This document shows, piece by piece, positions 1 through 5,401 of a stretch of 8,487 bases of DNA. Made by a program: the position numbers and the translations under genes. Each line of letters opens with the position of its first letter. The stretch's first letter is position 1. The stretch comes from Atopobiaceae bacterium UBA7016 (GTDB lineage: Bacteria > Actinomycetota > Coriobacteriia > Coriobacteriales > Atopobiaceae), in contig DJXA01000141.1 in assembly GCA_002449555.1 (NCBI GenBank), forward strand, positions 1 to 8,487, read 5' to 3'. Under the pieces are notes generated by a model, which saw only the letters and a list, made by a program, of their open reading frames with translations, did not search any database and was not told the DNA's origin.

Positions 1-333
1 TGGGCCGTGTCTCAGTCCCAATCTGGCTGGTCGGTCTCTCAACCCAGCTACCCATAATCGCCTTGGTAGGCCGTTACCCCACCAACAAGCTAACAGGCCG
101 CGGGCCCATCCCTCGCCGTAAGGGCTTTCCCGCCTCCCCCATGCGGGGGTGGCGGAGTATCCGGTATTACTCCCAGTTTCCCGAGGCTGTCCCGGAGCGA
201 GGGGCAGGTTGCCCACGTGTTACTCAGCCGTTCGCCACTTTATACACACCCGGAGGTGCTTTAACCGTTCGACTTGCATGTGTTAGGCGCGCCGCCAGCG
301 TTCATCCTGAGCCAGGATCGAACTCTCCATTCG
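1..333 (-). rRNA. rrs: 16S ribosomal RNA, 5' portion (runs off the left edge)
   Basis: This is the first third of a small-subunit rRNA gene read on the minus strand. Positions 307-326 are the complement of the universal 27F site, in the form AGAGTTCGATCCTGGCTCAG. The highly conserved segments that follow it are recognisable: ACGCTGGCGGC, ACATGCAAGTCGAACGG, GGCGAACGGCTGAGTAACACG, and near position 1 GGGACTGAGACACGGCCCA. Placing A of AGAG at E. coli position 8 puts the mature 5' end near 333, within a few bases, and the window ends near E. coli position 334. Positions 29-45 match the Ato291 probe sequence of the Atopobium cluster, which supports a Coriobacteriia origin. No protein should be called here. 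The remainder of 16S, and presumably 23S and 5S, lies beyond the left edge. Confidence 0.97.
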
Positions 334-340
334 AAATTCC

Positions 341-355
341 ACAGGCATTGCCTGT
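341..355 (-). repeat. Small perfect hairpin beside the 16S 5' end
   Basis: ACAGGC and GCCTGT form a perfect 6-bp stem with a 3-base loop, ending about 8 bases before the predicted mature 16S terminus. The position suggests a structure used or removed during 16S 5' maturation. It could also be one strand of a longer stem formed with sequence beyond 16S. Both roles are inference. Confidence 0.45.
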
Positions 356-452
356 AAGATGTGAGTGTCGAGCAGTTCCCGTTCTTAAAATTCCCGCTGG
401 AATCGGATTCTTCGAAATTGACGTGTTCGAAATAATCGCTTGCTGTCTTCGA

Positions 453-485
453 CGATCTTTCGATCGCAGTATCCGGTTTTCAAGG
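453..485 (-). promoter_or_regulatory. boxA-like rRNA leader element followed by a GNRA hairpin
   Basis: On the minus strand CCTTGAAAACCGGATA (485-470) resembles the conserved TTGAAAACTGAATA-type and TTGAGAACTCAATA-type elements found in rRNA leaders and spacers of Firmicutes and mycobacteria, where they are linked to antitermination (boxA). Three bases later CGATC-GAAA-GATCG (466-453) makes a perfect 5-bp stem closed by a GAAA tetraloop. The motif similarity is from memory of those operons, and the function here is inferred. TTGAAA (483-478) could be misread as a -35 box, but the matching -10 would be AAAGAT inside the hairpin, which is unconvincing. Confidence 0.45.
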
Positions 486-519
486 TCCCCCGCGGCCGCT
501 CGGTCCGTGCCGTCGTTGC

Positions 520-557
520 CGCGCGGGGATTAATAATAGGCACTTCCGCCCCGCGCG
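520..557. repeat. 9-bp perfect inverted repeat around the candidate rrn -10 element
   Basis: CGCGCGGGG (520-528) and CCCCGCGCG (549-557) are exact reverse complements separated by 20 bases of mostly AT-rich sequence. The central segment contains TATTAT on the minus strand. Neither side is followed by a T-run, so it does not look like an intrinsic terminator in either direction. It could be an operator or a DNA-structure element at the rRNA promoter, or a by-product of GC-rich sequence. Confidence 0.5.
533..538 (-). promoter_or_regulatory. Candidate -10 element of the rRNA promoter
   Basis: TATTAT on the minus strand (538 to 533) matches the sigma-A -10 consensus at five of six positions. It sits about 200 bp upstream of mature 16S, a usual distance for an rrn promoter. 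The DNA just downstream is TAATCCCCGCGCG, so the discriminator to start-site region becomes GC-rich, as in many stringently controlled promoters. No TTGACA-like box lies at 16-18 bp, which weakens the call. Other promoters may lie upstream, including inside the mutase gene. Confidence 0.28.
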
Positions 558-610
558 TGGGCGAGAATCCGGGACTCCACGGTTTGTACACATTTGGGCG
601 TCAAGAGCCG

Positions 611-2014
611 CTAAACCACAGGTTGGCCGTACTCCTTGGCATAGCGAACGGCCTCGTCAAGCAGCTGTTGGCTCTCTTCGTGCGTGGCCGCCTCGGCATA
701 GACGCGTGCGAGCGGCTTTGCACGCGAGACGCGCAGGAGCACCCACGCGCCGTCCTCAAACTCGAGCCTCGTACCATCGACATGGCTGACGGCGAAGGGC
801 ACACGTCCTGCAACCGATGCCGGATTGAGGCCGGGCAGAATATTGCGGAGCCGCTGGAGGGTTGCTCCGTCAAGCCTGAGATCCTTCTGAAAGTAATCCA
901 TGGGGCCAACGGCTTCCTGCAGGGACTCCACCAGCGAAGACAGGCTCCTACCCTTCTTTGCCATGAGCTCCATAACGAGCAGGCACGCATACAGGCCGTC
1001 ACGCTCGTGGAGGTGCGAGGGAATGCAGACGCCACCGTATTCCTCGGTGGCAAGCATGACGTCGCCCTCTTTGACCTCTTCATAGATGCGCTCGAAACCC
1101 ACGGGCACGACGGTTACCTCGCGGCTGAAACGCTCGGCCTGCCGGCGCACGCGCATGGTGGTGGCCGTGGTTACCACCACGCGACCATCCATCCCGCGGT
1201 CCTCATAGAGATAGCGAACAAGCAGCGGCACCATGTTGTGGCGCGTCACCAGCCGGCCCTGCTCGTCAATAAGGGCTGCTCGGTCAGCGTCGCCATCCAG
1301 CACAATGCCGCAGTGCGCCTGCTTCTCTATTACCTGACGCTCGCACTTGTCCACCCAAGGCTCCGTGGGAACGGGATGAATGCCCACGAAATCGGGCGCG
1401 GGCACCGCGTGCAGGTACGACACCTCGCAGCCAAGGGCCTCCAAGAGCGGCCGCACCGCATCCATGGCGGCACCGTACATGGGGTCGGCCACCACCTTGA
1501 AGTGGGCCGCACGGATAGCCTCCACATCGAGGTCTGCGAGGATCCCTTCTATATAGGGAGTTACGAAGTCGGCGCGCATCACGGGGCCACGATCCTGGGT
1601 GGCCTCGTTGGGCATGAGACGGTTGACGCTGGCAAGGAAGCTCGAGGAAACGGCACCGCCGTCGGCGCCGCGCACCAAGACCCCGCCATACTCGCACGAA
1701 CTCTCGGAGGCCGTGAGCATGAGGGCGCCGACGCAGGACTCGTCGTGCGCGGCACACCATGCAAGCGCGGGCGTGGGGCACGGCCTGTCCGAGATCTTGA
1801 CGACAAGGCCGTACGAGGCGAGCACGCTGCCCGCAAGCTCCATGTAATGGTCGGCGCGATAACGGCCATCACGACCCACGAGAACCGTGGCTCCCGGATG
1901 CTCGTCTGCCCACAGAAGGCCCAGCGCATCAGCAATGCGAATGACGCTGTCGTCGTCAAATCCATTGTCGAAGCGCGCCTGCCATCCGTTTACGTCAAGA
2001 TGGATAATGCGCAT
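611..2014 (-). CDS. Divergent alpha-D-phosphohexomutase (phosphoglucomutase/phosphomannomutase-like), probable altered or lost activity
   Basis: This 467-residue protein has the length and four-domain layout of bacterial PGM/PMM enzymes, which interconvert hexose 6- and 1-phosphates. Recognisable pieces are NGWQARFDNGF (9-19), the serine loop at 101-106, the metal loop DGDADR (240-245), VGFERI (305-310), EEYGG (324-328), ERDGL (337-341) and a C-terminal RVSRAKPLARVY (428-439). Against family patterns the serine (S103) and all metal-loop acids are kept. However, TASHNP is TASESS, GTSGWR is DVNGWQ, VGFK is VGFE, EESGG is EEYGG and RPSGTEP is RVSRAKP. These positions normally bind substrate phosphate or sugar, so ordinary mutase activity is doubtful. 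The ATG has a GAGGA ribosome site 7 bases upstream, and galU ends 38 bases before it, so the two are probably cotranscribed. No frameshift is seen. No symbol is given because specificity cannot be read. Confidence 0.85.
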   Translation of the reverse strand: MRIIHLDVNGWQARFDNGFDDDSVIRIADALGLLWADEHPGATVLVGRDGRYRADHYMELAGSVLASYGLVVKISDRPCPTPALAWCAAHDESCVGALMLTASESSCEYGGVLVRGADGGAVSSSFLASVNRLMPNEATQDRGPVMRADFVTPYIEGILADLDVEAIRAAHFKVVADPMYGAAMDAVRPLLEALGCEVSYLHAVPAPDFVGIHPVPTEPWVDKCERQVIEKQAHCGIVLDGDADRAALIDEQGRLVTRHNMVPLLVRYLYEDRGMDGRVVVTTATTMRVRRQAERFSREVTVVPVGFERIYEEVKEGDVMLATEEYGGVCIPSHLHERDGLYACLLVMELMAKKGRSLSSLVESLQEAVGPMDYFQKDLRLDGATLQRLRNILPGLNPASVAGRVPFAVSHVDGTRLEFEDGAWVLLRVSRAKPLARVYAEAATHEESQQLLDEAVRYAKEYGQPVV

Positions 2015-2052
2015 GAATCTGTCCTCGATATGATGCCTGGCGGCTCCTGCCG

Positions 2053-2946
2053 CTAAAGCGAGACGGGCCCCAAGGCCTCCTTAAAGGCGGCGAGCTGGCT
2101 CGGGTCGTTGAGCGCCATGCGTGCGTTGGTTGCCGCCCAGGCAGCCGGCGTACCCGTATCACAGCCCTCGAGCGGGTCGACGACTACGGCGTACATCTCC
2201 TCCTCGGCAAGCAGGCGCTCCATGGCGTCAGTGAGCTGAATCTCGCCGCCAGCGCCAGCGCCCTGGGTCTCAAGAAGCTCCATGATGCGCGGAGTGAGCA
2301 GGTAGCGGCCGACGATGAACAGGTGCGACGGCGCGTCCTCGGGCGCGGGCTTCTCGACCAGACCCGTCACCTTCCACACGGCGCCTTCCTCCTCGCCGGT
2401 AGCCTCGACGCCAGGAAGGGAGCCCACGCACTCGCCGGCGATGATGCCGTAGCGGCTGACCTGGTCTGCGGGCACCGGCGCCACCGCGATAACCGAGCAG
2501 TTGCCGTGCTCGGCAGACACCTTGGCCATGTTGACGCACATCTGGCGATCGGGCACGAAGTAGTCGCCCAGCAGCACGAAGAACGGCTCTCCCTTGACGG
2601 CCTCCGCAGCGCACAGCACCGCATGGCCCAGGCCCTTGGGGTCATCCTGGTAGGCAAAGGTCACCGGCATAGCAGCGGCCGCATGTACGGCGTCGGCCTC
2701 CTTGGCCTTGCCGCGCGAGCGCAGCATGTCCTCAAACTCCTGGTCAACGCCAAAGTAGGCCTCGATCTGCGGCTTCTCGTGCGAGTTGACGATGACGACC
2801 TCGTCGACGCCCTCGGGCTCGAGCGCCTCCTCGACCACGTACTGGATGACCGGCTTGTTGAGCACCGGGAGCAGCTCCTTGGGAGTAGCCTTGGTAGCAG
2901 GCAGAAAACGGGTGCCGAGGCCGGCGGCAGGGATAACTGATTTCAT
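2053..2946 (-). CDS. galU: UTP-glucose-1-phosphate uridylyltransferase
   Basis: The enzyme joins UTP and glucose-1-phosphate to give UDP-glucose and pyrophosphate, a cytosolic step feeding envelope polysaccharides and glycolipids. The 297 residues match the usual GalU/GtaB length. The N-terminal nucleotide-binding signature AAGLGTRFLPATKATPKE (7-24) is nearly the family consensus. Also present are GLGHA (105-109), LLGD with the metal-binding aspartate at 128, SRYGII (164-169), VEKP (197-200) and GGEIQLTD (233-240). The C-terminal motif is DTGTP (263-267) followed by AAW, where GalU often has a GDKxGY or GNKxGY type sequence, so this loop is slightly unusual. AGAGG lies 7 bases before the ATG. 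The regulator gene ends 54 bases upstream with no convincing promoter between. The mutase follows 38 bases downstream, as expected for a UDP-glucose gene pair. Confidence 0.95.
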   Translation of the reverse strand: MKSVIPAAGLGTRFLPATKATPKELLPVLNKPVIQYVVEEALEPEGVDEVVIVNSHEKPQIEAYFGVDQEFEDMLRSRGKAKEADAVHAAAAMPVTFAYQDDPKGLGHAVLCAAEAVKGEPFFVLLGDYFVPDRQMCVNMAKVSAEHGNCSVIAVAPVPADQVSRYGIIAGECVGSLPGVEATGEEEGAVWKVTGLVEKPAPEDAPSHLFIVGRYLLTPRIMELLETQGAGAGGEIQLTDAMERLLAEEEMYAVVVDPLEGCDTGTPAAWAATNARMALNDPSQLAAFKEALGPVSL

Positions 2947-3000
2947 TGTTGATACCTCTTCACGCAGTTGGTGTTGATCATTGCAGCATTGACAAAGCGC

Positions 3001-3429
3001 CTAGCCCTCTACCGAGACTCCGCGCTCTTCAAGATAGCGATAGAGCTTGTCCATGGTGTCAGCAGAAAGGTTGTGCTCCATGAGGCACGCCTCGTCGTCG
3101 GCCGTCTTGGGCTCGACGCCCAGCTCCACCATCAGGAACTGGCGCAGCGCACGATGGCGGCGCCAGACGTCGCGCGCATAGGCGGTGCCGGCGTCGGTGA
3201 GCGTCACGCGACCGTAGCGCGCCTGCTCGACCATGCCGCTTTCCTTGAGGTAGCTCAGCGCTTTGCTGACACTCGCCTTGCTGACGCCGAGGTCTTCCGC
3301 CACGTCCACCGAACGGACGCCCAGCTCGGCGCTCCCCTGACCTTCTTCCATAAGGCGGTAGATGGACTCGATGTAGTCCTCCCCCGCCATGGTGAGGCTA
3401 CCCTCGCCGTGTGACTCAGTACGAGGCAT
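3001..3429 (-). CDS. DtxR/MntR-family metal-dependent transcriptional regulator
   Basis: A 142-residue DNA-binding repressor of the MntR size class; it lacks the C-terminal SH3-like domain of full-length DtxR. A winged helix-turn-helix occupies about residues 17-80: EDYIESIY (17-24), recognition helix around SKASVSKALSYL (50-61), wing YGRVTLTDAG (72-81). The dimerisation and metal domain follows (about 85-140). By alignment from memory, metal ligands would be D18, E21, H92, C115, E118 and H119. D18 is the MntR-type residue, while C115 in EACLMEH is the DtxR-type residue, so manganese or iron sensing cannot be decided. DtxR ancillary-site residues E83 and H98 correspond to R96 and D111. The ATG is preceded by a strong GGAGGAGG. 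M14 is a weaker alternative start. Neighbours give no transport target. Confidence 0.9.
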   Translation of the reverse strand: MPRTESHGEGSLTMAGEDYIESIYRLMEEGQGSAELGVRSVDVAEDLGVSKASVSKALSYLKESGMVEQARYGRVTLTDAGTAYARDVWRRHRALRQFLMVELGVEPKTADDEACLMEHNLSADTMDKLYRYLEERGVSVEG

Positions 3430-3452
3430 GGCCCCTCCTCCCTATAGTGACT

Positions 3453-3478
3453 GCTTGCATGCACAAGGCATGTCAAGC
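3453..3478. promoter_or_regulatory. Bulged inverted repeat upstream of the DtxR/MntR-type gene, possible operator
   Basis: GCTTGCATGC (3453-3462) and GCATGTCAAGC (3468-3478) pair through ten bases with one bulged T, around a 5-base centre. It starts 24 bp before the regulator ATG and covers a TTGACA sequence on the minus strand (3476-3471). That position suits autoregulation by the DtxR-family protein. The sequence does not resemble the classical MntR or DtxR boxes I know. It could instead be a 5' UTR hairpin. Confidence 0.35.
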
Positions 3479-3488
3479 GGTTGTACCC

Positions 3489-3516
3489 AATATCATCGCG
3501 AGATTACGTTGGGCAA
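3489..3516 (-). promoter_or_regulatory. Candidate promoter for the regulator-galU-mutase unit
   Basis: On the minus strand TTGCCC (3516-3511) and GATATT (3494-3489) are separated by 16 bp, each matching the sigma-A consensus at four of six positions. Transcription would begin near 3482, so the inverted repeat at 3453-3478 would lie just inside the transcript. The rest of 3430-3590, between murA and the regulator, shows only a weak GGACGG/CCGTCC repeat (3542-3547 and 3583-3588) with no U-run, so no clear murA terminator is seen. Confidence 0.3.
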
Positions 3517-3590
3517 CCACGAGGGGAGCTAAGTTTTCGGGGGACGGAGGAATGCGGATGATAATGCCTTACGACGTATTGGCCGTCCGC

Positions 3591-4862
3591 CTAGTCAAGG
3601 TCAGGCATGTCGACGCGCTCGACGTGAGCGCCCAAGGCGAGAAGCTTCTCGACGAAGTGCTCGTAGCCGCGGTCGATGTGGTAGATGTCCGAGACCGTCG
3701 TCTCGCCGTCTGCCACGAGGCCCGCCATCACCAGCGCGGCACCGCCGCGCAGGTCGGGAGCCTTCACCTGGGCGCCGCTGAAGCGCTCGACGCCGTGCAC
3801 GATGGCATGATGGCCCTCGATGACGATGTCGGCGCCCATGCGCGAGAGCTCGCTCGCAAACATGAAGCGGTTCTCGAAAACGTTCTCAGTCACGATGCAG
3901 CTGCCCTGCGCAAGTGCCAGCGCGCACATGGTCTGGGCCTGCATATCGGTGGGAAAGCCCGGGAACGGCAGCGTCTGGATGTCAACGGGCTTGAGGGCCG
4001 AGGTGCGGCTGACCGTGCACTGCATGTCGCCGCGCTCGATGTTAAGGCCCATGAGCTCGTACTTCTTGAGGACGAGCCCCAAGTGGGCAGGGTTGAAGCC
4101 CTTGATGGTGACGGGGCCGCCGCAGATGCCGGCCATGGCGATGAAGGTGCCCGCCTCGATGCGGTCGCCCACCACGCGATGCTCGACGGGATAGAGCGCG
4201 TCGACGCCCTCGACCTCGATCACGGGAGAACCGGCGCCGTGAACCTTGGCGCCCATCTCGTTGAGCATGTTGGCGAGGTCGACGATCTCGGGCTCTCGCG
4301 CGGCGTTGTCGATGGTGGTGACGCCCTTGGCGCGCACGGCGGCCATCATGAGGTTCTCGGTGGCACCGACGCTGGCGAAGTCCAGCGTGACGTTGGTGCC
4401 CGTGAGGCCCGTCGGAGTCGTGGCGCAGATGTCGCCGTGGGACATGTCAAACTGCACGCCAAGCGACTGGAGGCCCAGGAGGTGCATGTCGATTTTGCGC
4501 GCGCCGATGTTGCAGCCTCCCGGCATGGCGACCGTGGCCTTGCCGAAGCGTCCGATGAGGGGGCCGAGCACCGCGGTTGACGCGCGCATCTGCGCGACGA
4601 GGTGGTACGGGGTCTCCCAGCGGTCCACCGCGGAGGTGTCGATGACGAGGGTGTGCTCGTCGACGACCTCGATCTTGGCACCGAGCTCCTTGAGCACCTT
4701 GCCCATGACGTGCACGTCGGCGATGTTGGGGACGTTGGTCAGCGTGGAGACGCCGGGGGCGAGAATGGTTGCCGCCATGAGCTTGAGCGCGGAGTTCTTT
4801 GCGCCCTCAACCGTGACCTCACCAGTGATGGGGTAGCCACCCTCGACTCGAATAACTTCCAC
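3591..4862 (-). CDS. murA: UDP-N-acetylglucosamine 1-carboxyvinyltransferase (MurA)
   Basis: MurA transfers enolpyruvate from PEP to UDP-GlcNAc, the first committed step of peptidoglycan precursor synthesis in the cytosol. The 423 residues cover the full EPT-type inside-out barrel. Active-site residues are in place: K22 and N23 in GAKNSALK, R93 in QMRAS, C117 in the loop PGGCNIGAR (the fosfomycin target), D306 in PTDMQAQ, R372 in DLRGG, and R398 in HIDRGYE near the C-terminus. The start codon is GTG (4862-4860), supported by GGAGG 4 bases upstream and alignment of the N-terminus MEVIRVEGG with the family. It follows atpC but is separated from it by a strong hairpin and has its own extended -10 promoter, so it is probably transcribed independently as well as by read-through. 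The regulator start lies 161 bases downstream. Confidence 0.97.
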   Translation of the reverse strand: MEVIRVEGGYPITGEVTVEGAKNSALKLMAATILAPGVSTLTNVPNIADVHVMGKVLKELGAKIEVVDEHTLVIDTSAVDRWETPYHLVAQMRASTAVLGPLIGRFGKATVAMPGGCNIGARKIDMHLLGLQSLGVQFDMSHGDICATTPTGLTGTNVTLDFASVGATENLMMAAVRAKGVTTIDNAAREPEIVDLANMLNEMGAKVHGAGSPVIEVEGVDALYPVEHRVVGDRIEAGTFIAMAGICGGPVTIKGFNPAHLGLVLKKYELMGLNIERGDMQCTVSRTSALKPVDIQTLPFPGFPTDMQAQTMCALALAQGSCIVTENVFENRFMFASELSRMGADIVIEGHHAIVHGVERFSGAQVKAPDLRGGAALVMAGLVADGETTVSDIYHIDRGYEHFVEKLLALGAHVERVDMPDLD

Positions 4863-4896
4863 GGGACCTCCGAAATGACGCGTGATTGGCTGGATG

Positions 4897-4905
4897 ATTA
4901 TAGCA
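4897..4905 (-). promoter_or_regulatory. Extended -10 promoter of murA
   Basis: On the minus strand TGCTATAAT (4905 to 4897) is a perfect TATAAT with the TGN extension. No -35 box is visible at 16-18 bp, which is normal for extended -10 promoters. Transcription would start near 4890, giving a leader of roughly 25-30 bases ending in the GGAGG ribosome site of murA. The element lies downstream of the atpC hairpin. Confidence 0.6.
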
Positions 4906-4930
4906 ACAAGCTCTGAAGGGGGCGTGAGCG

Positions 4931-4967
4931 CGTCAGCCGAGCCGCCACGAGGGTGGCTCGGCTGACG
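4931..4967 (-). terminator. 13-bp perfect hairpin after atpC, probable atp operon terminator without a U-run
   Basis: CGTCAGCCGAGCC (4931-4943) and GGCTCGGCTGACG (4955-4967) are exact complements around an 11-base loop, 16 bases past the atpC stop. The minus-strand sequence after the stem is CGCTCACGCC, so the usual U-tract is missing. It may act as a U-less terminator, an RNA-stabilising 3' end, or an attenuator that lowers read-through into murA. Confidence 0.55.
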
Positions 4968-4983
4968 TTGGCAACGCTGGACG

Positions 4984-5397
4984 CTAGTACTCGCCGTACT
5001 GAAGCAGCAGGTCGCACCAGGCGATCTTGGTATCGTAATAGGCGGCTCGGTGCAGCTCGTCCTCGGGGAGGGTGTCCCTGCGCTCGGCTGCCTGGCTGCG
5101 CGTCAGCTTCACCACGGACGGGTCCACGTCGTCTGTGCGCCGCGCGTGGTCGGCAAGGACGATCATCTCGTCGTTGCTGACCTCGACATAGCCGCCCATG
5201 ACGATAATCCTCTTCGTCTCGCCGCCGTCCGCGTCAAAGTGGACGCGCATGACGCCCGAGCCCAGCGCCACGATCTCTGGCGCATGCAACGGCCAGATGC
5301 CCAGCTCGCCACGCACGGTTGGGAGGATGACGTGATGCACCTCCCCCTCCCAGACCAGCCGATCCGGGCGGACGATGGATAGGTGGATGGACGCCAT
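4984..5397 (-). CDS. atpC: F1F0 ATP synthase subunit epsilon
   Basis: Epsilon is part of the central stalk of the F1 motor at the inner face of the membrane; it couples rotation and can inhibit ATP hydrolysis. The 137 residues have the N-terminal beta-sandwich (about 1-88) with GELGIWPLHAPEIVAL, IVMGGYVEVS and IVLADHA, matching conserved epsilon segments. The C-terminal helical part (about 95-137) is less conserved and ends in LLLQYGEY. The start at 5397 (MASIHLSIVRP) is chosen because AGAGGT lies 7 bases upstream, only 4 bases separate it from the atpD stop, and homology begins there. The frame is open to a Met at 5550, but that extra N-terminus overlaps atpD and resembles nothing. It is translated closely after atpD and is the last atp gene of the operon. 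Confidence 0.95.
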   Translation of the reverse strand: MASIHLSIVRPDRLVWEGEVHHVILPTVRGELGIWPLHAPEIVALGSGVMRVHFDADGGETKRIIVMGGYVEVSNDEMIVLADHARRTDDVDPSVVKLTRSQAAERRDTLPEDELHRAAYYDTKIAWCDLLLQYGEY

Positions 5398-5401
5398 CGC
5401 A

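Larger units (their letters stand above)
334..532 (-). other. rRNA operon leader (5' external transcribed spacer)
   Basis: No gene lies between the mutase stop at 611 and the 16S 5' end. The part nearest 16S is less GC-rich than the surrounding genes. On the minus strand it contains, in order, a CCTTGAAAACCGGATA element (485-470), a GAAA-loop hairpin (466-453), two ATTTCGAA octamers (433-426 and 418-411), a GAATC/GATTC palindrome (410-400), an ACAGGC/GCCTGT hairpin (355-341) and a third ATTTCGAA (337-330) at the 16S boundary. This arrangement fits a leader that carries antitermination and RNase processing signals. The partner strand for an RNase III stem would lie 3' of 16S, outside the window. 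The upstream limit depends on the unproven start site. Confidence 0.5.

Noticed and set aside
63..533. Plus-strand open frame across the 16S and its leader
   Set aside because: The DNA is clearly rRNA and leader; the translated product has no protein-like features.
559..582. Short CGTG/CACG and GAG/CTC pairing after the mutase gene as a terminator
   Set aside because: Stem is short and interrupted, with no T-run on the minus strand.
599..604. TTGACG on the minus strand as a -35 box for the rRNA promoter
   Set aside because: The sequence 16-18 bp downstream (around CGTGGA) bears no resemblance to a -10 element.
440..2056. Long plus-strand open frame opposite the mutase gene
   Set aside because: It is the antisense shadow of a well-supported high-GC gene; its product is rich in His, Arg and Gly with no recognisable domain, and it begins inside the rRNA leader.
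3542..3588. GGACGG/CCGTCC inverted repeat as a murA terminator
   Set aside because: Arms of only 6 bp are 35 bases apart and no U-run follows.
3411..4580. Long plus-strand open frame opposite murA
   Set aside because: Antisense of murA; low-complexity His/Asp/Ala/Val product and no domain.
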